Positions 31,338-40,199 of a stretch of 48,002 nucleotides of DNA are shown one piece after another; position 1 is the first letter of the stretch, and each line of letters opens with the position of its first letter. The stretch lies in assembly GCA_902565595.1 (NCBI GenBank), contig CACFFD010000009.1, positions 1-48,002 of the forward strand, written 5' to 3'. The notes beneath the pieces were generated by a model that saw nothing but the letters and a program-made list of their open reading frames with translations, had not been told where the DNA came from and did not search any database. The DNA is from Actinomycetota bacterium (GTDB lineage: Bacteria; Actinomycetota; Acidimicrobiia; Acidimicrobiales; UBA8592). The translations under genes were made by a program, and so were the position numbers.

Positions 31338-32740
31338 ATAATGAAGCTGATGTAATAGTTGTCGGTGGTGGCCCAGGAGGTATGGCCGCTGCTCTGGAAG
31401 CTGCAAACAATGGGTCTTCAGTGATTCTGATAGAAGCCGATACCCAAATAGGCGGAAATGCAGCACGGTCTACGGGGTATTTAGCTTTTCAGAATTTTGA
31501 CATGCAAGCTAAGGAAGGTATCGACGACAGCGCAGATATATTCGTCCAAGATATGGTTGCAGAGATCTCTAGACAGAGTGAGAAATACGGTATCACTTTT
31601 GACGAAGAACTAGCGTGGCTTTTTTCGGAGGAATCATCTACCACCTATTCATGGCTCTGCGATTTAGGATTTGAGTTTAACCGGTTCCTACCTCGCCCCA
31701 AGCAGCACTCCGTGAACCGAATGGTTGACGTTAAGGACACGACCATGTTCACATACCTCTTTGAAGAAGCGCTAAGCGCTGCAGGCGTTGAAGTCATCAC
31801 CGAAACGCGAGTTCGCCGACTTCTAACAGTCAACAATTCTGTGGCTGGAGTCGAAACTGAAACTGAAACCTATATGGCGAACCGTGGAGTTCTCCTTGCC
31901 ACCGGCGGCTACCAAGCAAATCCACAAATTAGAATCAAATACCAACCTGAAGTTATGGCGTCTACACCATATTTGGGGACAGAACATGATGTAGGTGATG
32001 GTCACATCATGGGACTATCTGTCGGTGGCGACTTAATAAACATGACTATGATTCCGCCCCTAATAATGGTTGGGTCGGCGTTGGTCGAAGAATCAGTGGC
32101 AGTAAATCTAGAAGGAGAAAGGTTTCATGATGAAGCTGGGCCCTACGATTATCGCGTTGACCAACTAGCAAGGCAGACAGACCGCCTCGCATGGTACATC
32201 TTTGACGACCGAGCATTTAGAACTAAGAAACAACTCATTGACGAAATGCCCGAGGAGCCAATATCCGACCTTACTCTCCAAGGCCTCGCAGACAAATTAG
32301 GCTGCAACGGAGAGATATTAAATCACTGTGTAGGCGAATGGAATTCACTTGTAGCGTCTGCTGAACCCAAAGACCCCAAATTCGGAAGAGTGATATTTCC
32401 TGATCCGCGCATTGGAATAGTCGAACCGCCATTTCACGCCAGCAGGATGATTGTCGGGATTAACTTCCCCGCTGGCGGTTTCAGAGTCTCCTCTGATATG
32501 CAGGTTCTCAACGTATACGGAGAACCCATTCCAAACCTATTTGCTGTTGGTGATTGCACAGGCGGACTAGGCCCAGTAATCGGGATGGGAGGGATGAGGA
32601 TAACACCAGCGCTTACGTTAGGTCGCATAGCCGGACGGAAAATAGCCACCGGTACAAATTTCAAAGAGGTCCGCAAAGGCGGCCAGTCTAGACTTCCAGA
32701 AAATCAGATGAGAATACCTGTAGTGGACGAGACAAATTGA
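31334..32740 (+). CDS. FAD-dependent dehydrogenase (fumarate reductase / 3-ketosteroid dehydrogenase-like)
   Basis: A 468-residue flavoprotein. It has an N-terminal GGGPGG dinucleotide fold (11-16) with Glu34 binding ribose, the IGGNAARSTGYL segment, a central capping domain with GERFHDEAG, and a C-terminal FAD segment LFAVGDC....GPVIGMGGMRITPALTLGR. This layout is that of flavocytochrome-c-type fumarate reductases and KstD-like 1,2-desaturases of cyclic ketones. It starts at TTG 31334, overlapping the VOC stop (TTGA), since no ATG is available in frame. An acyl-CoA ligase gene follows with a TGATG overlap. A role in desaturating a cyclic substrate is plausible. Confidence 0.85.
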   Translation: MNNEADVIVVGGGPGGMAAALEAANNGSSVILIEADTQIGGNAARSTGYLAFQNFDMQAKEGIDDSADIFVQDMVAEISRQSEKYGITFDEELAWLFSEESSTTYSWLCDLGFEFNRFLPRPKQHSVNRMVDVKDTTMFTYLFEEALSAAGVEVITETRVRRLLTVNNSVAGVETETETYMANRGVLLATGGYQANPQIRIKYQPEVMASTPYLGTEHDVGDGHIMGLSVGGDLINMTMIPPLIMVGSALVEESVAVNLEGERFHDEAGPYDYRVDQLARQTDRLAWYIFDDRAFRTKKQLIDEMPEEPISDLTLQGLADKLGCNGEILNHCVGEWNSLVASAEPKDPKFGRVIFPDPRIGIVEPPFHASRMIVGINFPAGGFRVSSDMQVLNVYGEPIPNLFAVGDCTGGLGPVIGMGGMRITPALTLGRIAGRKIATGTNFKEVRKGGQSRLPENQMRIPVVDETN

Positions 32741-34359
32741 TGGAACCAATCACCTTCAAATTTTTTTCTTCGGCAGAAGATCACCCTGATCGTCCTATCC
32801 TTATCTTCCCTGACGAAAGAATCTCCTATCAAGATCTACACGAAAGAGCATTCAAAGTAGCGAAATCATTACATTCGATGGGTGTCAAGCGTGGAGATCA
32901 TGTCGGAATTCTGATGGCTAACTCCATAGACTATGTCGCAGTTTTATTTGGCGCAGCCTTTCTAGGGGCTATTCCGGTTCTTTATAACGGCCGTTTCAAA
33001 GCCCGCGAGATTGCACATGTTACCAGCGACGCAGATATCAAAATAATCGTAACTAGTGATCAGATAGACGAACATGTTGACTATGGAGAGCTACTTCACA
33101 GCGCTTTGCCCGGACTAGAAACGAAGGAATATGGAAACGTAGGATTACAGATACCTGATGCACCGAATCTTCATGGAGCTGTTATGCTCGGCGGAAAAAA
33201 ATTCCGTGGGTTCATCGACGAAACAACGTTCAAGGAAATGGGCGAAGAGATATCGGATAAAGAAATTACTTCAACACTAAACAGAACACGTATAGAAGAC
33301 CCAGCAATAATGTTCTATACATCGGGGACAACAGCAATGCCAAAAGGCTGCTACCTCAATCACACGGTTTTGCAACATGCAGGAGTTGTCGGGGGAGTGG
33401 GAAATCTCGGGTTAAGACAAGGTGATAAAGTTTTCGCCCCGCTACCCATGTTTCATACTGCATTCTCACAGCCATTTTCAGGGGTGCTTCATGTTGGAGG
33501 AACGTTGATATCGATGAAAAGATTTGAAGCAAAACCTGCACTCGAACTAATCCACAAGGAAAAACCAACTGCAATGTTTCCAGCGTTTGCGATGATAACG
33601 AATGAGATCATTGCACAGCCAGAATATAGAAGTGACTCTTTTAAAAGCGTTAGAACAATTGTCAACGTCGGACCAGAGGATGTCTTAATGCAGTTGCAGG
33701 CTAAGATGCCCCACACAAAACAAATCACTGTTTTTGGGATGACAGAAACCGGTGGATCTGTATGTATGGGAAATCACGAGCTTACTGATGCGGAGCGGGC
33801 TCAAACATCAGGCCCAGCTCTACCTGGGAACGAAATAGAAATCCGCGACCCAGTCACTAATGAAAAGCTTCCCCCAAATACGCTAGGAGAAATTGTAGCT
33901 AGAGGGATAGGAGTATTCTCTGGTTACCACAAATCCCCAGAGAAGAATGCAGAAACATTTGATTCGGAAGGCTGGTTTCATACTGGGGACTTAGGAGAAA
34001 TGACAGAAAATGGAGAAGTGATCTTCTCTGGAAGGCTCAAGGACATGCTAAAGGTAGGAGGAGAAAATGTAGCTTCAGTTGAAGTGGAAGGTTTCCTTTC
34101 AACTCACACCGGAGTTAAGCTTGCCGCAATCGTAGGGCTACCTGATGAAAAATACGGCGAAGTCCCAGTCGCATATATAGAACTCGAAAAAGGCAGTGAA
34201 GTCAGCGAAGAAGAAATCATTGACTATTGCAAAGGTCAAATTGCTTCATTTAAAATCCCTCGACATGTCCGGTTTCTCACCGAATGGCCCATGGGAGCGA
34301 CAAAAATACTGAAATATGAACTAAGAGACAAAATAGCTAGAGAGTTCAAAAAAAATTAA
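32740..34359 (+). CDS. AMP-forming acyl-CoA ligase (FadD-like)
   Basis: A 539-residue ANL enzyme. It has the P-loop YTSGTTAMPKG, FGMTETGG, HTGDLGEMTE, the hinge RLKDMLKVGGENV and the catalytic Lys in ATKILKYELR. It is a close paralogue of the ligases at 20520 and 13222. The ATG at 32740 overlaps the FAD enzyme stop as TGATG, while a TTG 3 nt earlier also exists. It is the last gene of the SDR-VOC-flavoprotein-ligase operon and would activate the oxidised product for CoA-dependent breakdown. Confidence 0.92.
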   Translation: MEPITFKFFSSAEDHPDRPILIFPDERISYQDLHERAFKVAKSLHSMGVKRGDHVGILMANSIDYVAVLFGAAFLGAIPVLYNGRFKAREIAHVTSDADIKIIVTSDQIDEHVDYGELLHSALPGLETKEYGNVGLQIPDAPNLHGAVMLGGKKFRGFIDETTFKEMGEEISDKEITSTLNRTRIEDPAIMFYTSGTTAMPKGCYLNHTVLQHAGVVGGVGNLGLRQGDKVFAPLPMFHTAFSQPFSGVLHVGGTLISMKRFEAKPALELIHKEKPTAMFPAFAMITNEIIAQPEYRSDSFKSVRTIVNVGPEDVLMQLQAKMPHTKQITVFGMTETGGSVCMGNHELTDAERAQTSGPALPGNEIEIRDPVTNEKLPPNTLGEIVARGIGVFSGYHKSPEKNAETFDSEGWFHTGDLGEMTENGEVIFSGRLKDMLKVGGENVASVEVEGFLSTHTGVKLAAIVGLPDEKYGEVPVAYIELEKGSEVSEEEIIDYCKGQIASFKIPRHVRFLTEWPMGATKILKYELRDKIAREFKKN

Positions 34360-34372
34360 TTCCGAACTACTG

Positions 34373-35092
34373 TCACTCCAGATTGTCAGGCCGAGGAAGA
34401 AGAGTCATCAAGGCTTTCGAAAGCCCTCCATCTACATACAGAATATGACCGTTTATATATTTTGACTTTTCAGAACCTAGAAAGTGAACCGCTTCAGCAA
34501 TCTCACTCGGAGAGCCAAGTCGGTGAAGAGGAACAGCCTCCGAACGGAGATTGCGAACACTTTCTCTTCGGTAAACATCGTCAGTTCCTGGGGTTGGAAC
34601 AAGCCCTACAGCTACGCCATTGCAACGAACTCCTCTAGGGCCCCACTCAACCGCTACTTGCTCAGTTAAAGAAACTAAGGCAGCTTTAGAAGGCCCATAA
34701 CTGCCAACAGCGGGATTAGGGTGCTTCGCAGCTATTGAAACAATGTTCACTATCGAACCGTGACCAGTTTCTAGCATTCCCGAACCGAAGAACTTAATCG
34801 TGTTAAATGCCCCCTTTAGATTGACATCAAGCACGCGGCTAAAATCTGACAGTGTTGTGTCTTCAAGCGGCCCAAACTTCCAAATCCCAGCGTTGTTAAC
34901 GAGTAAATCAATTGGGCCTATGTTCGCAGCAATATCAGCAACAGCGGATTCATCGCTAACGTCACATTGGATATCATTTTTAGATCTGTTGATATCGAGA
35001 ATGAACACTTCATAAGCAGCTTCGATCAGCCTTTCGGAAATCGCAGAACCAATACCCTGTGATCCACCAGTAACAACGGCCTTCAATGACAT
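34373..35092 (-). CDS. SDR-family oxidoreductase
   Basis: A 239-residue SDR with TGGSQGIG (8-15), NNAG (67-70), Ser119 (IVSIAA) and Tyr132/Lys136 in YGPSK. Asp33 after the second strand (LDIN) favours NAD. The ATG at 35092 has no Shine-Dalgarno sequence but a TAATAT hexamer 7 nt upstream, suggesting a leaderless mRNA. Its start codon is only 26 nt from that of the divergent SDR at 35119, so their promoters overlap. Confidence 0.92.
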   Translation of the reverse strand: MSLKAVVTGGSQGIGSAISERLIEAAYEVFILDINRSKNDIQCDVSDESAVADIAANIGPIDLLVNNAGIWKFGPLEDTTLSDFSRVLDVNLKGAFNTIKFFGSGMLETGHGSIVNIVSIAAKHPNPAVGSYGPSKAALVSLTEQVAVEWGPRGVRCNGVAVGLVPTPGTDDVYRRESVRNLRSEAVPLHRLGSPSEIAEAVHFLGSEKSKYINGHILYVDGGLSKALMTLLPRPDNLE

Positions 35093-35099
35093 ATAGTAG

Positions 35100-35105
35100 A
35101 TATTA
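35100..35105 (-). promoter_or_regulatory. -10 hexamer for leaderless SDR gene
   Basis: Read on the minus strand this is TAATAT, ending 7 nt before the ATG at 35092. It sits inside the 26-nt divergent spacer, whose right part also holds AGGAG (35105-35109), the Shine-Dalgarno sequence of the rightward SDR gene. Confidence 0.4.
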
Positions 35106-35118
35106 GGAGTAATTTACT

Positions 35119-35880
35119 ATGCGCGCATTAGAAGGTATGTCAGTTTTGATCACCGGAGGTGGATCCGGAATCGGTGAAGGGGCAGCGAAACATTTTGTAA
35201 GTAAAGGTGCGAAGGTTACGATCACTGGCCGAAGAGAAGAGCCGTTACAGCAAGCTGTCGAAATTATCGGCCCAAATGCTGCATATGTTGCAGGTGACGT
35301 AACAATTAGTGACGATCGCGTCAGAATGGTAGAAGCAGCTGTCGAACATGGAAAAGGTTTAGACGTACTTATCAGCAATGCTGGGAACATATATAGATGC
35401 GATGTCGAAGATTATGACGAAGATCAGCTTCTGGGCCTTTTTCACTCAAATGTTGTGGGTGGGATGATGCTCCTTAAAGAGTCAATCCATCACTTGAAAG
35501 AATCAAAAGGATGCGCTCTTTTTGTTGGGTCCGTACATACCCAACGAGCATTTCCCAATGCTTCACCATACGCTGCGACGAAAGGCGCCCTGGAGACTTT
35601 AACAGGAGTGTTGGCTGCTGAATTAGGAAAATATGATGTTCGGGTGGGATGCGTTCGACCTGGTGGAGTGATCACTGAAATAAACGTTCGAGCTGGCTTA
35701 TCAACAGCAGACGAAGCTCGAGAACGCTTAGAAGGAATGGGGAATATGCACGCACTCGGAAGAATCGGGACTGTCGAAGAAGTGGCTGAAGCCTTCGAAT
35801 ACTTAGCTACCGCAGAGTGGGCTACAGGTAATGTGCTAACGATCGATGGTGGGCTTGGACTAGGAGTAACTCAAGAGTGA
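35119..35880 (+). CDS. SDR-family oxidoreductase
   Basis: A 253-residue SDR with TGGGSGIG (12-19), SNAG (86-89), Ser138 (VGSVHT) and Tyr151/Lys155 in YAATK. Arg38-Arg39 (TGRREE) point to NADP(H). AGGAG lies 9 nt before the ATG. An amidohydrolase gene follows 56 nt downstream on the same strand. A pair of divergent SDR genes is consistent with two successive or opposing redox steps. The substrate is unknown. Confidence 0.92.
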   Translation: MRALEGMSVLITGGGSGIGEGAAKHFVSKGAKVTITGRREEPLQQAVEIIGPNAAYVAGDVTISDDRVRMVEAAVEHGKGLDVLISNAGNIYRCDVEDYDEDQLLGLFHSNVVGGMMLLKESIHHLKESKGCALFVGSVHTQRAFPNASPYAATKGALETLTGVLAAELGKYDVRVGCVRPGGVITEINVRAGLSTADEARERLEGMGNMHALGRIGTVEEVAEAFEYLATAEWATGNVLTIDGGLGLGVTQE

Positions 35881-35936
35881 GTCCCAGTCGCTCTCGAAAC
35901 ACTTCCTAAATAGGAAAACTTGAATAAAGGATAAAC

Positions 35937-36935
35937 GTGGAGTTAGACCGGCTTGATTGGATCGCACTAGGCCATGAGGATGCGTTAGATCCAACGTTTC
36001 CTATTATTGACCCTCATCACCACCTCTGGCATCGGGGGGGAAGCAGATACCTTGCGGAAGAACTCTACGAAGATTTAACAGCAACCCACAATATAACAGA
36101 TACTGTGTTCGTCGAATGTATGGCGAATTACGACAAAGAAAGATCAAAGGAATTACAACCAGTAGGTGAAACATACTTTGTTGCTGAAGAATCAGAACGT
36201 CTAGAAAAGCTGGGGGGTCCTAAAATATCCGGAATCGTAGGCTTTGCTGACCTAATGCTTGGAAAGCGCGTAATCGAAGTATTGGATGAGCACGCAGATG
36301 CTGGCCGCGGCCTTTTTCGGGGCATCCGACATGCCACAGCATGGAGTGATGATCCTGAAATTTCAATAAGTCACTCAAAACCTACTCAAGAAATCATGAG
36401 AGAGAAGTTATTTCTCGAGGGTCTTACTGTGCTCGCAGAGCAAGGGTACTCGTTCGATGCGTGGCTATATTTCGATCAAATAGATGAGCTAATCGATCTC
36501 GCACTGGCATGTCCTGACATTCCAATTATTTTGAATCATCTTGGAGCACCCCTAGCTATTGGCAGATGGAAGACTAAAAACAGCGAGGTGGATAAAAAAT
36601 GGAAAGACCAGCTCACGAAATTAAGCAAAAGCACAAATGTGTACTTAAAAATCGGTGGTATTGGGATGGACAATTATTTCAATACTGAATGGTCATCTTT
36701 GACAGTTCCCCCATCTTCTGAGCTAGTAGCTAATTACTGGAAAGATAAGATTACTTGGGTGATTGATACCTTTTCTCCTGATAGGTGCATGTTCGAATCT
36801 AATTTTCCAGTTGACCGCCAAACGCTTCCATATTCAGTGGTTTGGAATACTTTTCAGCGGATTGCAGACCAATACAGTCATGAGGAGAAGAGAGCCTTAT
36901 TCTCTGGGACAGCAAGCACTGTCTATAAACTCTAG
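35937..36935 (+). CDS. amidohydrolase_2-type metal-dependent hydrolase
   Basis: A 332-residue TIM-barrel hydrolase of the amidohydrolase_2 group (lactonases, pyrone-dicarboxylate hydrolases, decarboxylases). Metal-site residues are visible in DPHHHLW (His28, His29 and neighbours), the His of ILNHLGAP and the C-terminal MFESNFPVD, where this subgroup has Asn in place of Asp. The start is GTG at 35937 with AAGGA at ribosome-binding distance. It probably hydrolyses a lactone or cyclic ester arising in the pathway. It is followed by a 123-nt non-coding gap. Confidence 0.85.
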   Translation: MELDRLDWIALGHEDALDPTFPIIDPHHHLWHRGGSRYLAEELYEDLTATHNITDTVFVECMANYDKERSKELQPVGETYFVAEESERLEKLGGPKISGIVGFADLMLGKRVIEVLDEHADAGRGLFRGIRHATAWSDDPEISISHSKPTQEIMREKLFLEGLTVLAEQGYSFDAWLYFDQIDELIDLALACPDIPIILNHLGAPLAIGRWKTKNSEVDKKWKDQLTKLSKSTNVYLKIGGIGMDNYFNTEWSSLTVPPSSELVANYWKDKITWVIDTFSPDRCMFESNFPVDRQTLPYSVVWNTFQRIADQYSHEEKRALFSGTASTVYKL

Positions 36936-36995
36936 ATAGAAAATTATTGTTCGCATACTTAGAGAAAAAACTCTCACTGGAATAGGTTTAATACT

Positions 36996-37014
36996 GTTCC
37001 TTTGAGATAGGAAC
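36996..37014. promoter_or_regulatory. inverted repeat in promoter region of the ACAD-Rieske operon
   Basis: GTTCCT (36996-37001) and AGGAAC (37009-37014) form a perfect 6-bp inverted repeat with a 7-nt loop. A second, smaller one (AACTC/GAGTT, 37025-37043) lies nearer the ATG at 37059. The 123-nt gap is otherwise AT-rich with no gene seen. It could be an operator or a leader hairpin. Confidence 0.3.
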
Positions 37015-37058
37015 TAGATTTTTAAACTCAATTACATCGAGTTAGTTAGAGATAATAA

Positions 37059-38177
37059 ATGTCATTAGAATTTTCATTTCCCAAAGAGTTACAGGATTTG
37101 CAGAAAAGAGCTCGATCCGTAGCTGAGGAAGGAGTAAAGAAATTCGGCTCCTATCCAGACTCATGGATTAACGGTTATTCAAAAGAGTTCTCAAAGATTC
37201 TCGCAAACGAAGGCTGGCTTGGTATGACTTGGCCGAAAGAGCATGGTGGTGGAGGTCGACCTGGAATAGAACGAATGGTCGTCGCTGAGGAGATGATACG
37301 TGTTGGGGCACCTATAGCTGCAAGCTGGATAGCAGACCGGCAAATGGGGCCATCAATATGTAATTACGGATCTGAGGAACAGCAGAAACGCTTTCTCCCT
37401 GGGATGCTTTCAGGCGAAACAACTTGGTGTATAGGAATGAGTGAACCAGACTCAGGATCCGACCTTGCTTCCCTTACAACTTCTGCTGAAAGGGATGGCT
37501 CCGACTTTATTATCAATGGACAGAAAATATGGACAAGTCTCGCAGCTATATCGGATTACTGCTACCTAATTGTTAGAACAGCGAACGATGGCCCGCCGCA
37601 CAAAGGTCTTAGCGAGATTATTGTTCCGATGGATCAAGAAGGTATCGAAATTAGACCAATTGTTGACAGCGTCAACAATCAACATTTCTGTGAGATCTTC
37701 TTCACTGATGTTCGAGTCTCAGAAACCAACCTAGTAGGTGAAGAAAATAGAGCATTTGCCCAAACAATGTCACAACTTGAACACGAAAGAGGGGGTATTG
37801 ACCGGTTAATGTCGAATCGCCCGTTATATGATGAAGCCTGCAGAGTTGCAGATAGATCAGACCCCCTCATCCGACAGGAAATAGCAAAACTCGAAATAGG
37901 CTACAGACTGGGAAGACTACTTGTCTATCAAGGAGCATTAGGGCAGCTTCCAAGCGGATTTAGTGCGGGAACTAAGTGCTTTTGCACAGAACATGAACAA
38001 CGAGTATCAGATTTTGCCGCAAGAGTTTTAGGTGCTAAAGCCCTAGCAGGATCCTCTATTGCTGAGGCTATTTGTTACGCTCCTGCGTATACGATCCAAG
38101 GCGGAACTTCAGACATCATGCGAAACATACTAGGCGAGAGAGTTCTGGGTCTTCCTAGAGAACCACGGGCAAAATAG
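37059..38177 (+). CDS. acyl-CoA dehydrogenase (FadE-like)
   Basis: A 372-residue ACAD-fold flavoprotein. It has the FAD-binding segment CIGMSEPDSGSDLASL (about 127-142), an INGQKIWTS loop and a C-terminal GGTSDIMRNILGERVLGLPR. That ending is typical of FadE proteins acting on steroid or branched acyl-CoAs rather than the MCAD YEGT type, so the catalytic acid must lie elsewhere. It is the first gene of a rightward operon (ACAD-SDR-CaiB-MaoC-thiolase-Rieske). The ATG at 37059 has a weak purine-rich upstream site. Confidence 0.9.
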   Translation: MSLEFSFPKELQDLQKRARSVAEEGVKKFGSYPDSWINGYSKEFSKILANEGWLGMTWPKEHGGGGRPGIERMVVAEEMIRVGAPIAASWIADRQMGPSICNYGSEEQQKRFLPGMLSGETTWCIGMSEPDSGSDLASLTTSAERDGSDFIINGQKIWTSLAAISDYCYLIVRTANDGPPHKGLSEIIVPMDQEGIEIRPIVDSVNNQHFCEIFFTDVRVSETNLVGEENRAFAQTMSQLEHERGGIDRLMSNRPLYDEACRVADRSDPLIRQEIAKLEIGYRLGRLLVYQGALGQLPSGFSAGTKCFCTEHEQRVSDFAARVLGAKALAGSSIAEAICYAPAYTIQGGTSDIMRNILGERVLGLPREPRAK

Positions 38178-38956
38178 TGGATCTCGGCATATCTGGTAAA
38201 TCTGCTCTCGTCACTGGATCATACAGGGGAACCGGCGCTGGCATAGCAGCTTGTCTTGCAGATGAAGGAGTGAAAGTCTGGGTTCACAGTTTTGAGCATG
38301 GAGATGCAGAGAAAATTGTAGAACAAATTAATGAGAGCGGAGGAGAAGCAGAACCGTTAGAAGTAGATCTATTCGCCGACGAGGGAATAGATGTAATGAG
38401 AAGCGAAGTCAACCATGTTGACATACTTGTAAACAACTTCGGAAAGCCAGCGGGATCATCTTGGCAGTCGATCGATAACTGGGATCTTGAATGGGAACAG
38501 AACGTTCTATTGGGAGTAAAAGTTACACAAGCACTGATAGGTGGTATGCGTGCCCAAGAATGGGGGAGAATCATATTCGTTGGAACAGTTGGTGTGGACC
38601 AGCCAAGGAATCACAGTCCAGGGTATTACGGGGCAAAAGCATCACTACATGCAATAGTACGCACCTTGGCAATGGAGCTTAAAGGAACGGGTGTAACAGC
38701 CAATATGTTCAACCCTGGGATGATAGCTACAGAAGAAGTGAAAGCGATGCTAACGAAGGCTGCTGAGAAAAGATCGATACCTACAGACTGGGAAAGCGTC
38801 GAAAATTGGGCCTCAAATGAGTACTTTCCAAATTTGACGTCAAGAATTGCAACCCCAGAAGATATTGGAAGGGTAGTTTCCTTTCTAGCAAGCGAGCATT
38901 CTTGGTATATCAATGGAGCGAGTATTGCAGTAGATGGAGGTAGCGTAGATGCCTAG
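38177..38956 (+). CDS. SDR-family oxidoreductase, atypical catalytic residue
   Basis: A 259-residue SDR with TGSYRGTG (13-20), NNFG in place of NNAG (87-90) and Tyr150/Lys154 in YYGAK. The usual Ser 13 residues before Tyr is Thr137. His37-Ser38 after the second strand is not the typical Asp/Arg. An insertion near 195-215 enlarges the substrate lid. The start is GTG at 38177, sharing a base with the ACAD stop (TAGTG). The variant residues suggest a divergent reductase or possibly altered activity. Confidence 0.85.
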   Translation: MDLGISGKSALVTGSYRGTGAGIAACLADEGVKVWVHSFEHGDAEKIVEQINESGGEAEPLEVDLFADEGIDVMRSEVNHVDILVNNFGKPAGSSWQSIDNWDLEWEQNVLLGVKVTQALIGGMRAQEWGRIIFVGTVGVDQPRNHSPGYYGAKASLHAIVRTLAMELKGTGVTANMFNPGMIATEEVKAMLTKAAEKRSIPTDWESVENWASNEYFPNLTSRIATPEDIGRVVSFLASEHSWYINGASIAVDGGSVDA

Positions 38957-38979
38957 GAAATCATTTGAGGTAAACAGCT

Positions 38980-40197
38980 ATGAGTACTGAATTACGATGG
39001 TTAGAAGGCGTCAAAGTCCTTGACATGACTCGGTATTTAGCTGGCCCATCATGCACTCGCTTACTGACTGAATTAGGGGCAGATGTTATCAAGGTTGAAA
39101 CTCCACCGTATGGAGATCCAAACCGGTCGACGAGACCGCGAATAAATAAGCGAGCGGGTACTCATATACAGCAAAACAGGGGCAAGCGAAGCTTCTGCGT
39201 AGACATGAACCATCCAGAAGGCGCCGAACTCATACGAGAGTTAGCAACAAAAGTAGATATAGTCGTGGAGAATTTCAGTCCGGGAGTGCTTAAAAGGCGT
39301 AATCTAGATTATGAAACTCTCAGTGAGTCTAATCCGTCCTTGATCATGGCATCAGTATCGGGTTTCGGCCAGACCGGCCCACTATCCGAGCAGCCATGCT
39401 TCGATCTGATTGCCCAAGGCTACGCAGGTCTAATGCATATGACAGGGGAGCCGGACAGGCCGCCGATGTTTGTCGGATTTGGTTTGGCGGATACGAATGC
39501 AGGCGCTCATGCATTCGCTGCAATCGGACATGCTCTGTTTAACAGGGAACGAACAGGTAGAGGTACGCATTTAGACATTTCTATGGTTGATGCTCTCTTC
39601 CATATGCAGGACCTTCCCGTCCACGCCGAATCAATGACTAACGGAGAGTATGGTGCAATAAGACAAGGCACTAATTTCCAAATGCTGTCCCCAGCTGGAT
39701 CATTTCAGGGGCCACAAGGCTGGATCGTGATCTTATGCGCTGAAGCTCAAATTGGTAACCTGTACGAAGCTATGGGAAAGAGCGAATTAAGTGAAGATCC
39801 AAGATTCCAAGGAAATCCAGCTCGCCTAGAAAACCGATCCGAACTTACTTCAATTATTGAAGAATGGATGTCCTCGTTCTCTAGTGACGAAGAAGTTTTG
39901 GAGGCGCTACAAAAGCATCGAGTTCCCTGTGGGCCAGTGCTGACCCCAAACGAGACCCTATCCCACCCGCATTTCGTTGAGCGCGGGACAATCAGAACTG
40001 TCCAAGATCCTTTACTAGGAGAAGTGCAGATCCCCGGCTTTCCATTTAAAAGTAGTGACCCGCTCCCAGAGGACTCATATCAGGCGGCCGCATTGGGAGA
40101 GCATAATCGTGAAGTCTTAGTCGAAGAACTAGGAAAGAGCGAAGAAGAAATTGCCAACTTAGAGAGTTCTGGCGTGATTGCCTCGAAACCTCACTAA
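38980..40197 (+). CDS. CaiB/BaiF (type III) CoA-transferase
   Basis: A 405-residue family III CoA-transferase, moving CoA between carboxylic acids through an Asp-bound intermediate. Asp171 in GLADTNAGAHA is the catalytic residue. The N-terminal VKVLDMTRYLAGPSCTRLLTELGADVIKVE and the central GTHLDISMVDAL are canonical. GAGGT precedes the ATG. In this operon it may activate the substrate without ATP, using a CoA ester from later steps as donor. A distant paralogue lies at 45133. Confidence 0.92.
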   Translation: MSTELRWLEGVKVLDMTRYLAGPSCTRLLTELGADVIKVETPPYGDPNRSTRPRINKRAGTHIQQNRGKRSFCVDMNHPEGAELIRELATKVDIVVENFSPGVLKRRNLDYETLSESNPSLIMASVSGFGQTGPLSEQPCFDLIAQGYAGLMHMTGEPDRPPMFVGFGLADTNAGAHAFAAIGHALFNRERTGRGTHLDISMVDALFHMQDLPVHAESMTNGEYGAIRQGTNFQMLSPAGSFQGPQGWIVILCAEAQIGNLYEAMGKSELSEDPRFQGNPARLENRSELTSIIEEWMSSFSSDEEVLEALQKHRVPCGPVLTPNETLSHPHFVERGTIRTVQDPLLGEVQIPGFPFKSSDPLPEDSYQAAALGEHNREVLVEELGKSEEEIANLESSGVIASKPH

Positions 40198-40199
40198 TT

